The notes under the pieces were generated by a model. It was not told the DNA's origin, searched no databases, and was given only the letters and a program-made list of their open reading frames with translations. A stretch of DNA of 5,705 bases, from the NCBI GenBank assembly GCA_022571535.1, contig JACZXR010000178.1, forward strand, positions 1 to 5,705, given 5' to 3'. Shown here piece by piece: positions 1-5,705 of the stretch (positions within the stretch are counted from its first letter, which is position 1; the number at the start of each line of letters is the position of its first letter). The stretch is from Deltaproteobacteria bacterium. GTDB lineage: Bacteria > Desulfobacterota > Binatia > UBA9968 > CAXXLF01. The position numbers and the translations under genes were made by a program.

Positions 1-162
1 ATTCAGATCAAGGGACTGACCGCCAGGGCGGCAGTGACGACGACGACCCTCAACACGGCGGAAATGTCGGCCTACATGGATACAATTTACCGCTGGGTGA
101 GCGCCGAGTTCGGCTTTGTTGATAAACGGTACTCGGTGGAAGACATTACATACTCCTATTAG
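1..162 (+). CDS. 3' end of an unidentified protein (partial, 53 residues visible)
   Basis: Frame 1 is open from the first base to a TAG at 160-162, giving 53 residues that end in DITYSY. The visible part has a basic start with a run of threonines (AAVTTTTLNTAEM) and then a probable amphipathic helix (MSAYMDTIYRWVSAEFGFV). The codons and GC content match the following gene, and the stop lies 19 bases before that gene's ATG, so the two could share a transcript. I cannot name the family. The Thr-rich stretch followed by a Trp-containing helix faintly recalls C-termini of phage recombination proteins such as NinB, but this is recollection only. The start and most of the gene lie outside the window. 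Confidence 0.6.
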   Translation: MQIKGLTARAAVTTTTLNTAEMSAYMDTIYRWVSAEFGFVDKRYSVEDITYSY

Positions 163-172
163 CACACTTATT

Positions 173-177
173 GGAGG
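173..177 (+). promoter_or_regulatory. Shine-Dalgarno site of the MetE-like gene
   Basis: GGAGG lies four bases before the ATG at 182. It decides the start: the frame is open further upstream to a TTG at 116, but that start would overlap the preceding gene, has no comparable ribosome binding site, and adds 22 residues unlike the family N-terminus, which begins shortly before the TTVGSFP motif. Confidence 0.75.
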
Positions 178-181
178 TCCA

Positions 182-1192
182 ATGCAGCTCCCACCCCTTG
201 CAGCAACGACTGTTGGTAGCTTTCCCTGCCCGAGTTGGCTCGCCACAGTCGTGCGCGGCGAGGCGACCTTTCGATTTGAGGGCGATACATTACGTGAGGC
301 ACAGGATGATGCTACGATCATCGCCCTTCACGACCAGGAGGAGGCCGGACTGGATCTGCTCACCGACGGAGAGCAACGCCGGCCCAATTTTATCTCTCAT
401 GTTATTGGATGTTGGGACGGAATCGATTTCGCAGAGCTTGGCCTAAAGCGCGAGTATCGTCGGCGCGCCCAAGAACGCATGCTGCCTCGGGTCATGGGTA
501 AGGTAAAGCGCCGTATCCCAGCGGCCGTCGAGGACGTCCGCTTCGCCAAATCTCACACCAGTCGGCCCGTCAAGATGGCCGTCCCGGGTCCCATGACCGT
601 GATCGATAGCACAGTCAATGAGGCCTACGATGACGAAGGGGCACTTGCTATAGATGTGGCTGCGGCCCTCAATGCGGAGCTTCTCGATCTACAGGCGGCG
701 GGCTGCGACGTTTTGCAAATCGATGAGCCTGCCATGACCCGTTATCATGAGAAAGTAGCCGCCTATGGCGCCCGGGCACTTGACCGATGTTTAGAAGGAG
801 TGAGCATCCCGACCATTGTCCATCTGTGCTATGGCTACCCTGGCGGGCAACCCCTGCAACACGAATTCGAATACCCCGAGCTGCTGGAGCATCTGGTGAA
901 GACAAGGATCGGGGGATTCGCGGTTGAGTTTGGCAGAAGCAACTACGATCCAGCAGTTCTTCGCGTGTGCGAGGACCGGCTCGTAATGTTCGGGTGTGTC
1001 GACCCGGGCGATTCACCTCCTCCGGCTGTGGGGGCGGTCGTTGGTCGAGTACGTGCCGCGTTGAATTATATCGATCCGGCGAAGTTGCTGCTGACCCCTG
1101 ACTGCGGCTTGATGACCATCAGCCGGGACCTTGCCCGGGCGAAAGCTCGAGTGCTGGTCGAAGCCGCACGCCAGTTGCGACACGACCTATGA
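182..1192 (+). CDS. MetE-type zinc methyltransferase, C-terminal (core) domain only
   Basis: A 336-residue protein corresponding to the C-terminal half of cobalamin-independent methionine synthase (full MetE is about 750 residues), so a core-MetE/COG0620 protein. Motifs in order: TTVGSFP (9-15), DGEQRR (62-67, Glu64 matching the homocysteine-binding Glu484 of E. coli), PGPMT (135-139), QIDEPA (179-184), HLCYG (214-218), VEFGRS (248-253) and TPDCGL (305-310). His214, Cys216, Glu249 and Cys308 match the E. coli zinc ligands His641, Cys643, Glu665 and Cys726, so thiol activation by zinc is expected. The E. coli catalytic His694 segment (YDIHSP) reads VDPGDS at 273-278, without histidine, and the CWSF tryptophan that stacks on folate is absent (VIDST at 140-144). 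The methyl donor is therefore probably not methyltetrahydrofolate-glutamate; a corrinoid protein or another alkyl donor is possible. The cytoplasmic enzyme most likely methylates homocysteine, but another thiol, as in epoxyalkane:coenzyme M transferase relatives, cannot be excluded. Family assignment is firm; the exact reaction is not. Confidence 0.88.
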   Translation: MQLPPLAATTVGSFPCPSWLATVVRGEATFRFEGDTLREAQDDATIIALHDQEEAGLDLLTDGEQRRPNFISHVIGCWDGIDFAELGLKREYRRRAQERMLPRVMGKVKRRIPAAVEDVRFAKSHTSRPVKMAVPGPMTVIDSTVNEAYDDEGALAIDVAAALNAELLDLQAAGCDVLQIDEPAMTRYHEKVAAYGARALDRCLEGVSIPTIVHLCYGYPGGQPLQHEFEYPELLEHLVKTRIGGFAVEFGRSNYDPAVLRVCEDRLVMFGCVDPGDSPPPAVGAVVGRVRAALNYIDPAKLLLTPDCGLMTISRDLARAKARVLVEAARQLRHDL

Positions 1193-1201
1193 TTATAAGG
1201 T

Positions 1202-1342
1202 AACCCCGCGGCTTGCCGCGGGGACATGACCGATGGGGTTTCCCCCGTGGAGTTGCGGTCCATTACTCCACAGGGGGGGAAGAAGCGGTAGCTCTTCCCT
1301 TTGGTCGACCACGGGGTTTAAACCCCGTGGTCGATATAACTT
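1202..1342 (+). repeat. Three-hairpin intergenic repeat, copy A
   Basis: About 140 bp that recur at 5549-5688 in the same orientation, about 89% identical by hand count (14 substitutions and one indel). Hairpin 1: CCCCGCGG (1204-1211), loop CTTG, CCGCGGGG (1216-1223). Hairpin 2: CCCCCGTGGAGT (1242-1253), 11-base loop, ACTCCAC (1265-1271), one bulged A, GGGGG (1273-1277), which U-G pairs could extend in RNA. Hairpin 3: a perfect palindrome at 1305-1334. A linker with GAAGCGGTAGCTCTTCCC joins hairpins 2 and 3. It starts nine bases after the MetE-like stop and fills the gap between two convergent genes, so it could end or protect both transcripts, although no hairpin is followed by a T-run. No coding potential or transposase is present. 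It may be a REP/PATE-like non-autonomous element or a structured RNA. Confidence 0.85.
1305..1334. repeat. Perfect 30-bp palindrome (hairpin 3 of copy A)
   Basis: The half-site TCGACCACGGGGTTT (1305-1319) is followed directly by its exact reverse complement (1320-1334), with no spacer. On either strand it folds into a very stable hairpin about 70 bases beyond the ybbP stop, so it could work as a bidirectional transcript-end structure between the convergent genes. The equivalent site in copy B (5651-5680) has changes that leave one mismatch, one G-T pair and a small open loop. Confidence 0.8.
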
Positions 1343-1407
1343 ACTTCCTGTACGGGCTCCATTCTGTAGAGAGATTGGGCAGGTCTGGTTCGGGCTATTT
1401 GTAATCC

Positions 1408-3951
1408 TTACACGTCAGATCGAAGTACTTCCAGAGGTGGTCGGTCACAGATGCCGCGACTGTTCAGCATGCCGATAAGGATGGTAATTCCGGTTACGAC
1501 CAAGGGCCCAATTAGAATGAGCGGTACTGCGGGTAGATGGACAGCTTCAAAGACGAAATAGGCCAAGGCCCAGCTTGCAGCTACGGCAAGCATAACGCCA
1601 GTAAGCGACGCAAAACTTCCCAAGAACAGGTACTCAATGATGAGGATTTTTCTAATCTGGGCCCGAGAAGCCCCCAGCGTTCTTAACAATGCGCTCTCCC
1701 CAAGGCGCTGGTATCGACTGCTCATCACTGCGCCAGTCAGGACCATGAGTCCCGTCAGCACACTGAACAGAGTGATAAAGCTTATGGCGAAGGCTACCCT
1801 GCTTAAAACGGCATCCACCGTATTGAGGACCAGGGTGAGGTCGATCGCAGAGACATTGGGAAACCTCTGGACTACTGCCCTCTGCAATCTGGCTGAGATC
1901 TCATTCGAAGGCACTTTCGTGACGAGGACATAAAATTGGGGTGCATTTTCAAGCACACCAGTTGGAAAGACAACAAAGAAATTGGGCCGCATGCGTTGCC
2001 AGTTTACTTCACGGATGCTGGCAACTCGAGTTGTAAAAGGGACGCCATAAATATCAAATACCAGTTCATCACCGAGGGTCACCCCCAGGTTTTTTGCAAT
2101 TCCCTTCTCCAGCGAAACCGCGATCGTCTCGGAGCTCCGATTCATTTTCCCTTGCCAGGTGCCTGCAACAATGGTTTCCGTATCGGTGAGGTGAGATTGG
2201 TAAGTCGACCGGTATTCCCTTCTAAGTGCCCAGTGTGAGATTTCTGATTTTGGATCTTCGCGGATTTCTTGAACGCTTTTGCCCTTGATAGAGGCAAGAC
2301 GCATAGTGACAATGGGGGTCTCCTGAAAGTCGTGAAGATCGAAGGTCTCCAGAAGGCCTCTGATATCTTCTCTCTGATCTGTTTGAATGTCGAACAGAAC
2401 CATATTGGGATTATTTTTGCTGCCCGCAAGCGAGACCTGCTCCAGCATCATATTCCGTGATAATTGGATGGTCATGATCAGAAACGTGGCAAAGCCAATC
2501 GCTAGCATGACAATTATGGTTTGGTTGTTCGGGCGGTAAAGGTTTGCCAGACCCTGGCGCCAGACGAAGCTCCAGGAGTTGGAAAAATAGTTCCTGGCGA
2601 GATACATCAATAGCTTTGCCATCCCTGTGAGGAGTCCAAAGGCACCACAAAGCCCCGCAACGAAACCCAATCCATGGGTCCAAACCTCGGTTTGTGCAAT
2701 AGCAAACAGGCCGATAGCAGCGGCGATCAGAAAGGTGATGAGCCAGCGAAGCGGATCCATTTGTGAGTTGGTGTCTTCGAGGGAAGATCGAAGGGTGAGA
2801 AGCGGAGAGATCTTCCTGAGCGATATCAAAGGCAGCAAGACAAAAAGCAAGGTAATACCCAGCCCAATGGAAGCGCCTAACAGAATTGCTCTCCATGAGA
2901 TGAAAACCGTTATCTTCATAGGCAGGAAGTCCCTGAGGATTTCTGGGAGAAAAACCTGCACGCCCACTCCAATCAGGATGCCCAAACAGGCCCCTGCCAG
3001 TCCCATGGCCGCCGCCTGTATGAGGTAAACGGCAAAGGTTTGTCCCGCTTTGGCCCCCACGCAGCGAAGAAGGGCAACGGTGCCTATCTTCTGTCTGGTG
3101 TAGACATGGATCCCGCTGGCCACGCCGACACCCCCGAGCAGTAAGGCAGCAAAGCCGACCAGGTTTAGGAAGCGAGAAAGGTTTCCAAAAACCCTGCTAA
3201 ATCTTTCCTTCCGCTTCTGAACCGTGTCGACTTCGAGCCTGTACTTGAGGAGATGGGGTTGTAGTGTTTGAAGGAGTTGCTCCGTATTACGCTCAGGATC
3301 AAACTTGAAGTAGACCCTGTATCTAGCGATACTGCCCTTCTGTATGAGTTTTGTTTGATCCAGAAAGGCCATAGGAATGTAAACCCGAGGTCTGATTAGG
3401 CCGGCCGCGAAAGTCTCGCCCGGCATTTTTTTGAGCCTCCCTGCTATACGAAAGGTATGAGCGCCTATGGTGATCGAATCGCCCACCTGGGCATCGAACT
3501 GAAGCATCAGGCTATCTGCAACAAGGGCGTTAGAGCCTTTTTGATAATTTCTGGCGGCGCTTTCAGGTACGGTTTCCACTGCGCCGTAGAACGGAAAACT
3601 TCCATCCAAGGCCCTGACCCTTGCAAGTCGTGTGGACCCGCTCTTAGGGAAGGTAACCATGGAGGAAAAGCTGATTTGGCGGGATTGCTCTCCTCCTAAC
3701 GAATTAATCAGGTCCAGCGTTTCTTTTCCAAGGGGGCGTCGGCTTTTAATGACCAGATCAGCGCCCAGCAAGGCCTTGGACTGGTCATGAATGGACTGTT
3801 TGAGATTGTCGCCAAAAGAGCTAATGGCGACTAATGCTGCTATACCTAAGGTGATGGATGTGATGGAGAAGAAAAGTCTTCCTCGGCTATGGCGGCTGTC
3901 TCGCCAAGCCATCTTCCAAACCCAGGCATCTAAAAAGTGCTTTGATCCCAC
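1408..3951 (-). CDS. ybbP: YbbP-type FtsX/MacB-family ABC permease
   Basis: An 847-residue inner-membrane protein of the COG3127 family (type VII, MacB/LolCDE-like ABC system), normal length for the family. Order: TM1 (about 27-46); first periplasmic domain (about 50-255); an FtsX block with three TMs (about 262-282, 306-333, 353-377), containing the LRCVGAKAGQ coupling segment (295-304); a central TM pair (about 402-420, 427-450); another TM (about 476-496); second periplasmic domain (about 500-710); and a final FtsX block of three TMs (about 717-741, 768-799, 811-829), containing LLRTLGASRAQI (755-766). The N-terminal DQSKALLGADLVIKSRRPL stretch parallels E. coli YbbP. It is 46 bases downstream of ybbA on the same strand, so an operon is likely. 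In this class ATP hydrolysis drives periplasmic movements or extrusion of hydrophobic molecules; the substrate is unknown. The GTG start at 3951 has a poor ribosome site; a strong AGGAGG lies 33 bases upstream, so an in-frame CTG at 3972 (seven more residues) is an alternative. The stop is TAA. Confidence 0.93.
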   Translation of the reverse strand: MGSKHFLDAWVWKMAWRDSRHSRGRLFFSITSITLGIAALVAISSFGDNLKQSIHDQSKALLGADLVIKSRRPLGKETLDLINSLGGEQSRQISFSSMVTFPKSGSTRLARVRALDGSFPFYGAVETVPESAARNYQKGSNALVADSLMLQFDAQVGDSITIGAHTFRIAGRLKKMPGETFAAGLIRPRVYIPMAFLDQTKLIQKGSIARYRVYFKFDPERNTEQLLQTLQPHLLKYRLEVDTVQKRKERFSRVFGNLSRFLNLVGFAALLLGGVGVASGIHVYTRQKIGTVALLRCVGAKAGQTFAVYLIQAAAMGLAGACLGILIGVGVQVFLPEILRDFLPMKITVFISWRAILLGASIGLGITLLFVLLPLISLRKISPLLTLRSSLEDTNSQMDPLRWLITFLIAAAIGLFAIAQTEVWTHGLGFVAGLCGAFGLLTGMAKLLMYLARNYFSNSWSFVWRQGLANLYRPNNQTIIVMLAIGFATFLIMTIQLSRNMMLEQVSLAGSKNNPNMVLFDIQTDQREDIRGLLETFDLHDFQETPIVTMRLASIKGKSVQEIREDPKSEISHWALRREYRSTYQSHLTDTETIVAGTWQGKMNRSSETIAVSLEKGIAKNLGVTLGDELVFDIYGVPFTTRVASIREVNWQRMRPNFFVVFPTGVLENAPQFYVLVTKVPSNEISARLQRAVVQRFPNVSAIDLTLVLNTVDAVLSRVAFAISFITLFSVLTGLMVLTGAVMSSRYQRLGESALLRTLGASRAQIRKILIIEYLFLGSFASLTGVMLAVAASWALAYFVFEAVHLPAVPLILIGPLVVTGITILIGMLNSRGICDRPPLEVLRSDV

Positions 3952-3984
3952 GGCGGCAAAAGATCCAGGCAGATTGCGACAAAA

Positions 3985-3990
3985 CCTCCT
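3985..3990 (-). promoter_or_regulatory. Shine-Dalgarno AGGAGG upstream of ybbP
   Basis: A consensus AGGAGG on the - strand in the ybbA-ybbP gap, just after the ybbA stop. It is 33 bases from the GTG at 3951 and 12 bases from an in-frame CTG at 3970-3972. No in-frame ATG, GTG or TTG lies at normal distance, so either a CTG start is used or the spacing is unusual. Confidence 0.5.
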
Positions 3991-3997
3991 GGACCGG

Positions 3998-4729
3998 TCA
4001 GGGCAGTCCTTGTCGCTTAAGGTTTGGCTTTGTGACCTTATTGTTGTTGGTGATTTCCGAGGTGATGACTCCGCCCTTCAACTGAATATTGCGTGGAACA
4101 TATTGGGTCAGATCCGGGTCGTGGGTTACCAGGATCAACGTTGTGCCCGCCACCGCGTTCAATTCAAAAAGCAGGTTAATGATCTTTTCACCCGTTTCGT
4201 GATCGAGGTTCCCGGTAGGCTCGTCGGCGAAAAGAATCTGGGGTCGGTTGATAAAGGCACGGGCTATAGCTACACGTTGCTGCTCGCCTCCTGAAAGTTG
4301 TAGCGGGTAGTGATGCATCCGATCTCCCAAACCCACATGGTCCAGCAGCTCCATGGCATGGTCTTTGACATAGGGCGTCCCGCAAATCTCTGCAGGTACC
4401 CCGACGTTTTCTAAGGCAGTGAGTGACGGAATCAGTTGGAATGTCTGAAACACAAACCCGGTATATTTATTCCGGACATCGGCAAGCTCGTCTTCATTTA
4501 AAAGGCCGAGCTGAATCCCCTTTAGACTCACTGATCCGGAACTAGGGCGATCCAGACCAGCGCACAGAGCCAGGAGGGTCGTCTTGCCGCTGCCGGATGG
4601 CCCGAGGATGGCAAGGGCAGTGCCCTTCTCCACGGTGAAAGAAACATTATCGAGAACCATTATTGTCCTGTTGCCACTTTTATAGGTTTTCGTCAGTTTG
4701 TCGGTTTTTAGTATAATGGAGTCGCTCAT
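3998..4729 (-). CDS. ybbA: YbbA-type ABC transporter ATP-binding protein
   Basis: A 243-residue cytoplasmic ATPase of the LolD/MacB/YbbA group. All nucleotide-binding motifs are intact: A-loop Tyr16 in KTYKSG, Walker A GPSGSGKT (43-50), Q-loop Gln95 in FVFQTFQLIPSLTALENV, signature LSGGEQ (145-150), Walker B ILFADEP (165-171) with catalytic Glu170, D-loop GNLD (173-176) and switch His203 in LVTHD. The Q-loop region FQLIPSLTALENV and the ADEPTGNLD stretch are typical of exporters paired with FtsX-type permeases. ybbP follows 46 bases later on the same strand, and tesA diverges from its start. ATG 4729 is chosen because it puts the usual LxKTY strand near residue 10; its ribosome site is weak (AGGT about 17 bases upstream). 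It powers YbbP. The C-terminal tail after about residue 225 (NNNKVTKPNLKRQGLP) is polar and not conserved in the family. Confidence 0.95.
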   Translation of the reverse strand: MSDSIILKTDKLTKTYKSGNRTIMVLDNVSFTVEKGTALAILGPSGSGKTTLLALCAGLDRPSSGSVSLKGIQLGLLNEDELADVRNKYTGFVFQTFQLIPSLTALENVGVPAEICGTPYVKDHAMELLDHVGLGDRMHHYPLQLSGGEQQRVAIARAFINRPQILFADEPTGNLDHETGEKIINLLFELNAVAGTTLILVTHDPDLTQYVPRNIQLKGGVITSEITNNNKVTKPNLKRQGLP

Positions 4730-4796
4730 ATAGATAACTTGGGGTTACCTTTGAAAAGTGGAAAATTAGTCGTTGGGCATTCCAGGCTGAATGCTT

Positions 4797-4824
4797 TTGG
4801 CTGATGGCAACAGTACCCTATATT
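4797..4824 (+). promoter_or_regulatory. Possible sigma70-type promoter for tesA
   Basis: TTGGCT (4797-4802) and TATATT (4819-4824) are separated by 16 bases, four and five matches to the -35 and -10 consensus. Transcription would begin near 4831, which leaves a short leader only if tesA starts at 4846 and excludes the 4804 start. The ybbA promoter must lie in the same divergent region, but I see no convincing - strand boxes. Confidence 0.35.
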
Positions 4825-4845
4825 AGATACATTATTTCCAGAAAG

Positions 4846-5490
4846 ATGAAAGATATTTGCTTCGCCATCAGGTGGTGCCTGCTGATCCTTTTCCTTATTT
4901 TGCCGGTCGTTGAAGCTGATGCCGTCGACCGGAAGACGATTCTGTTCTTGGGAAACAGCCTGACGGCTGGATACGGTTTGGACCGTGCTCAAGCTTTTCC
5001 AGCACTGATTCAGGAAAAAATAGATTCTATGGGATGGAATTTCGAGGTCATCAATGCCGGGCAGGGCGGTGATACAACGGCAGGCGGGTTGAGACGCCTC
5101 GATTGGTTGTTCAGTCGCAAGATTCATGTCCTTGTACTCGAACTGGGTGCTAACGATGGACTGCGCGGCATGATCCCGAAGGTAACCAGGCATAATTTGC
5201 AAGCTATTATCGATCGAGCGAAAGAACACTATCCGAATGTCAAAATTGTGCTTGCGGGTATGCGGCTGCCGCCAAATCTGGGCGAAGATTATGGCATACG
5301 CTTCAGGGCTATTTTTCCCGATCTTGCAAAGAAAAACGGTGCCTTGCTAATCCCTTATTTACTGGAAGGTGTCGGGGGAGTGCCTGAGTTAAACCTGCCC
5401 GACGGCATCCATCCGGGTGCGGAGGGACACAAGATTGTCGCGGAAAATGTATGGAAGGTGATGAAACCGATCTTGAGGTCGATGAAATAG
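4846..5490 (+). CDS. tesA: TesA-type SGNH hydrolase (arylesterase/lysophospholipase L1/thioesterase I)
   Basis: 214 residues, with a signal peptide: MKDICFAIRW, a hydrophobic core (CLLILFLILPVV), then an ADA cleavage motif around residues 24-26. The mature enzyme is about 188 residues, close to E. coli TesA. SGNH blocks: I, GNSLTAGYGL (36-45) with nucleophile Ser38; II, NAGQGGDTTAGG (70-81); III, GAND (101-104) with Asn103; V, DGIHP (186-190) with Asp186 and His189. All catalytic residues are present. Block I has Asn where E. coli TesA has Asp (GDS), a common variant in my memory. The protein should act in the periplasm on esters, thioesters or lysophospholipids. It is divergent from ybbA-ybbP, as in E. 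coli, where TesA is reported to work with YbbAP. ATG 4846 is preferred for its normal signal peptide and the promoter-like boxes just upstream; ATG 4804 would add 14 residues (MATVPYIRYIISRK). Neither has a strong ribosome site. Confidence 0.93.
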   Translation: MKDICFAIRWCLLILFLILPVVEADAVDRKTILFLGNSLTAGYGLDRAQAFPALIQEKIDSMGWNFEVINAGQGGDTTAGGLRRLDWLFSRKIHVLVLELGANDGLRGMIPKVTRHNLQAIIDRAKEHYPNVKIVLAGMRLPPNLGEDYGIRFRAIFPDLAKKNGALLIPYLLEGVGGVPELNLPDGIHPGAEGHKIVAENVWKVMKPILRSMK

Positions 5491-5507
5491 ATGTTTTCGT
5501 CTATTTC
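5484..5507 (+). other. Hairpin spanning the tesA stop codon
   Basis: GAAATAGATG (5484-5493), loop TTTT, CGTCTATTTC (5498-5507) form a ten-pair stem with one G-U pair; the TAG stop at 5488-5490 lies in the 5' arm. No T-run follows, so it is not a standard intrinsic terminator. It may shape the end of the transcript or protect it. A smaller possible stem (ATAGG with CCTAT) follows within 5516-5535. Confidence 0.5.
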
Positions 5508-5548
5508 CTTGAGGAATAGGAGGAGACCCTATCTATTTATTCAATGTA

Positions 5549-5688
5549 AACCCCGCCTCTTGAGGCGGGCACAAAGTCGATGGGGTTTCCCCCGTGGAGT
5601 CGTGGTCCATTACTCCACAGGGGGGGAGAAGCGGTAGCTCTTCCCTTTGGTCGACCACGGGGTTCAAACCCCGTGTTTGATATAACTT
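5549..5688 (+). repeat. Three-hairpin intergenic repeat, copy B
   Basis: Second copy of the element at 1202-1342, same orientation, 58 bases after the tesA stop. Hairpin 1 is CCCGCCT (5552-5558), loop CTTG, AGGCGGG (5563-5569). Compared with copy A, two pairs near the loop are changed on both sides (G-C to C-G and G-C to T-A), so pairing is kept, while the outermost pair is lost. Hairpin 2 (5589-5600 with 5612-5624) has an unchanged stem and bulged A; only two loop bases differ. Hairpin 3 (5651-5680) is imperfect, with one mismatch and one G-T pair. The shared sequence ends at ATAACTT; 17 bases of unshared sequence remain to the window end. Confidence 0.85.
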
Positions 5689-5705
5689 GATCGCCGGTTA
5701 AGTTG

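Noticed and set aside
116..181. TTG start 22 codons upstream for the MetE-like gene
   Set aside because: It would overlap the preceding gene by 47 bases, lacks a ribosome site, and the added residues are not family-like; GGAGG points to ATG 182.
1204..1223. Hairpin 1 of repeat A as the intrinsic terminator of the MetE-like gene
   Set aside because: The stem is strong and well placed, but the following bases are ACATGACC with no T-run, so a standard rho-independent terminator is not supported; some termination or RNA-protection role remains possible.
1213..1478. Small + strand open frames across repeat A and the ybbP 3' end
   Set aside because: They run through the palindromic repeat and antisense to ybbP, have no ribosome site and give low-complexity, non-protein-like products.
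2411..2896. 161-codon - strand frame, and several 63-133-codon + strand frames within ybbP
   Set aside because: They overlap a clear full-length permease in other frames and have no recognisable domains; they are shadows.
4726..5229. 167-codon - strand frame antisense to tesA
   Set aside because: It overlaps a catalytically complete SGNH hydrolase and shows no family features; its end touches the ybbA start only by chance.
5657..5675. GGGGTTCAAACCCC in repeat B looks like a tRNA T-arm
   Set aside because: The loop would be six bases, not seven, and there is no acceptor stem, D-arm, anticodon arm or CCA around it. It is hairpin 3 of the repeat.
1202..5688. The two repeats as a CRISPR array or as ends of one insertion sequence
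   Set aside because: They are about 4.35 kb apart with ordinary chromosomal genes between them, are direct rather than inverted, and no transposase, cas gene or clear target-site duplication is visible.
5684..5704. AACTT ... AAGTT inverted repeat after copy B
   Set aside because: Only five pairs with an 11-base gap at the window edge; it could be chance and does not exist after copy A.

Overview
The window looks like chromosome from a Gram-negative bacterium. A periplasm-directed TesA-type esterase sits divergently beside a YbbA/YbbP ABC system, the same layout as tesA-ybbA-ybbP in Escherichia coli. The style of the genes (GNSLT-type TesA, core-MetE protein, GC-rich hairpin intergenic repeats) recalls Desulfobacterota/deltaproteobacteria, but that is a guess from memory, not something the sequence proves.

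Layout. Positions 1-162 are the 3' end of an unidentified + strand gene. Positions 182-1192 (+) encode a 336-residue MetE-superfamily zinc methyltransferase that has the C-terminal catalytic barrel but no N-terminal half. Positions 1202-1342 hold copy A of a roughly 140-bp, three-hairpin intergenic repeat. Positions 1408-3951 (-) encode an 847-residue YbbP-type FtsX/MacB permease, preceded on the same strand by its ATPase YbbA (3998-4729, -). A short divergent promoter region separates ybbA from tesA (4846-5490, +; a longer start at 4804 is possible). Copy B of the repeat follows at 5549-5688 in the same orientation as copy A.

How the genes work together. YbbA supplies ATP hydrolysis in the cytoplasm, YbbP is the inner-membrane mechanotransmission/extrusion component, and TesA is an exported SGNH hydrolase. 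Together they probably act on hydrophobic esters or lysolipids at the inner membrane/periplasm interface. The MetE-like gene is separate, runs toward ybbP, and is isolated from it by repeat A.

The most interesting signals are two. First, the repeat pair brackets the ybbP-ybbA-tesA cassette, and hairpin 1 shows compensatory base-pair changes around an unchanged CTTG loop, so structure seems to be what is conserved. Second, the MetE-like enzyme keeps all four zinc ligands but lacks the catalytic histidine and the folate-stacking tryptophan of classical MetE, which suggests a methyl donor other than methyl-folate. I found no RNA gene, CRISPR array, transposase or complete mobile element.
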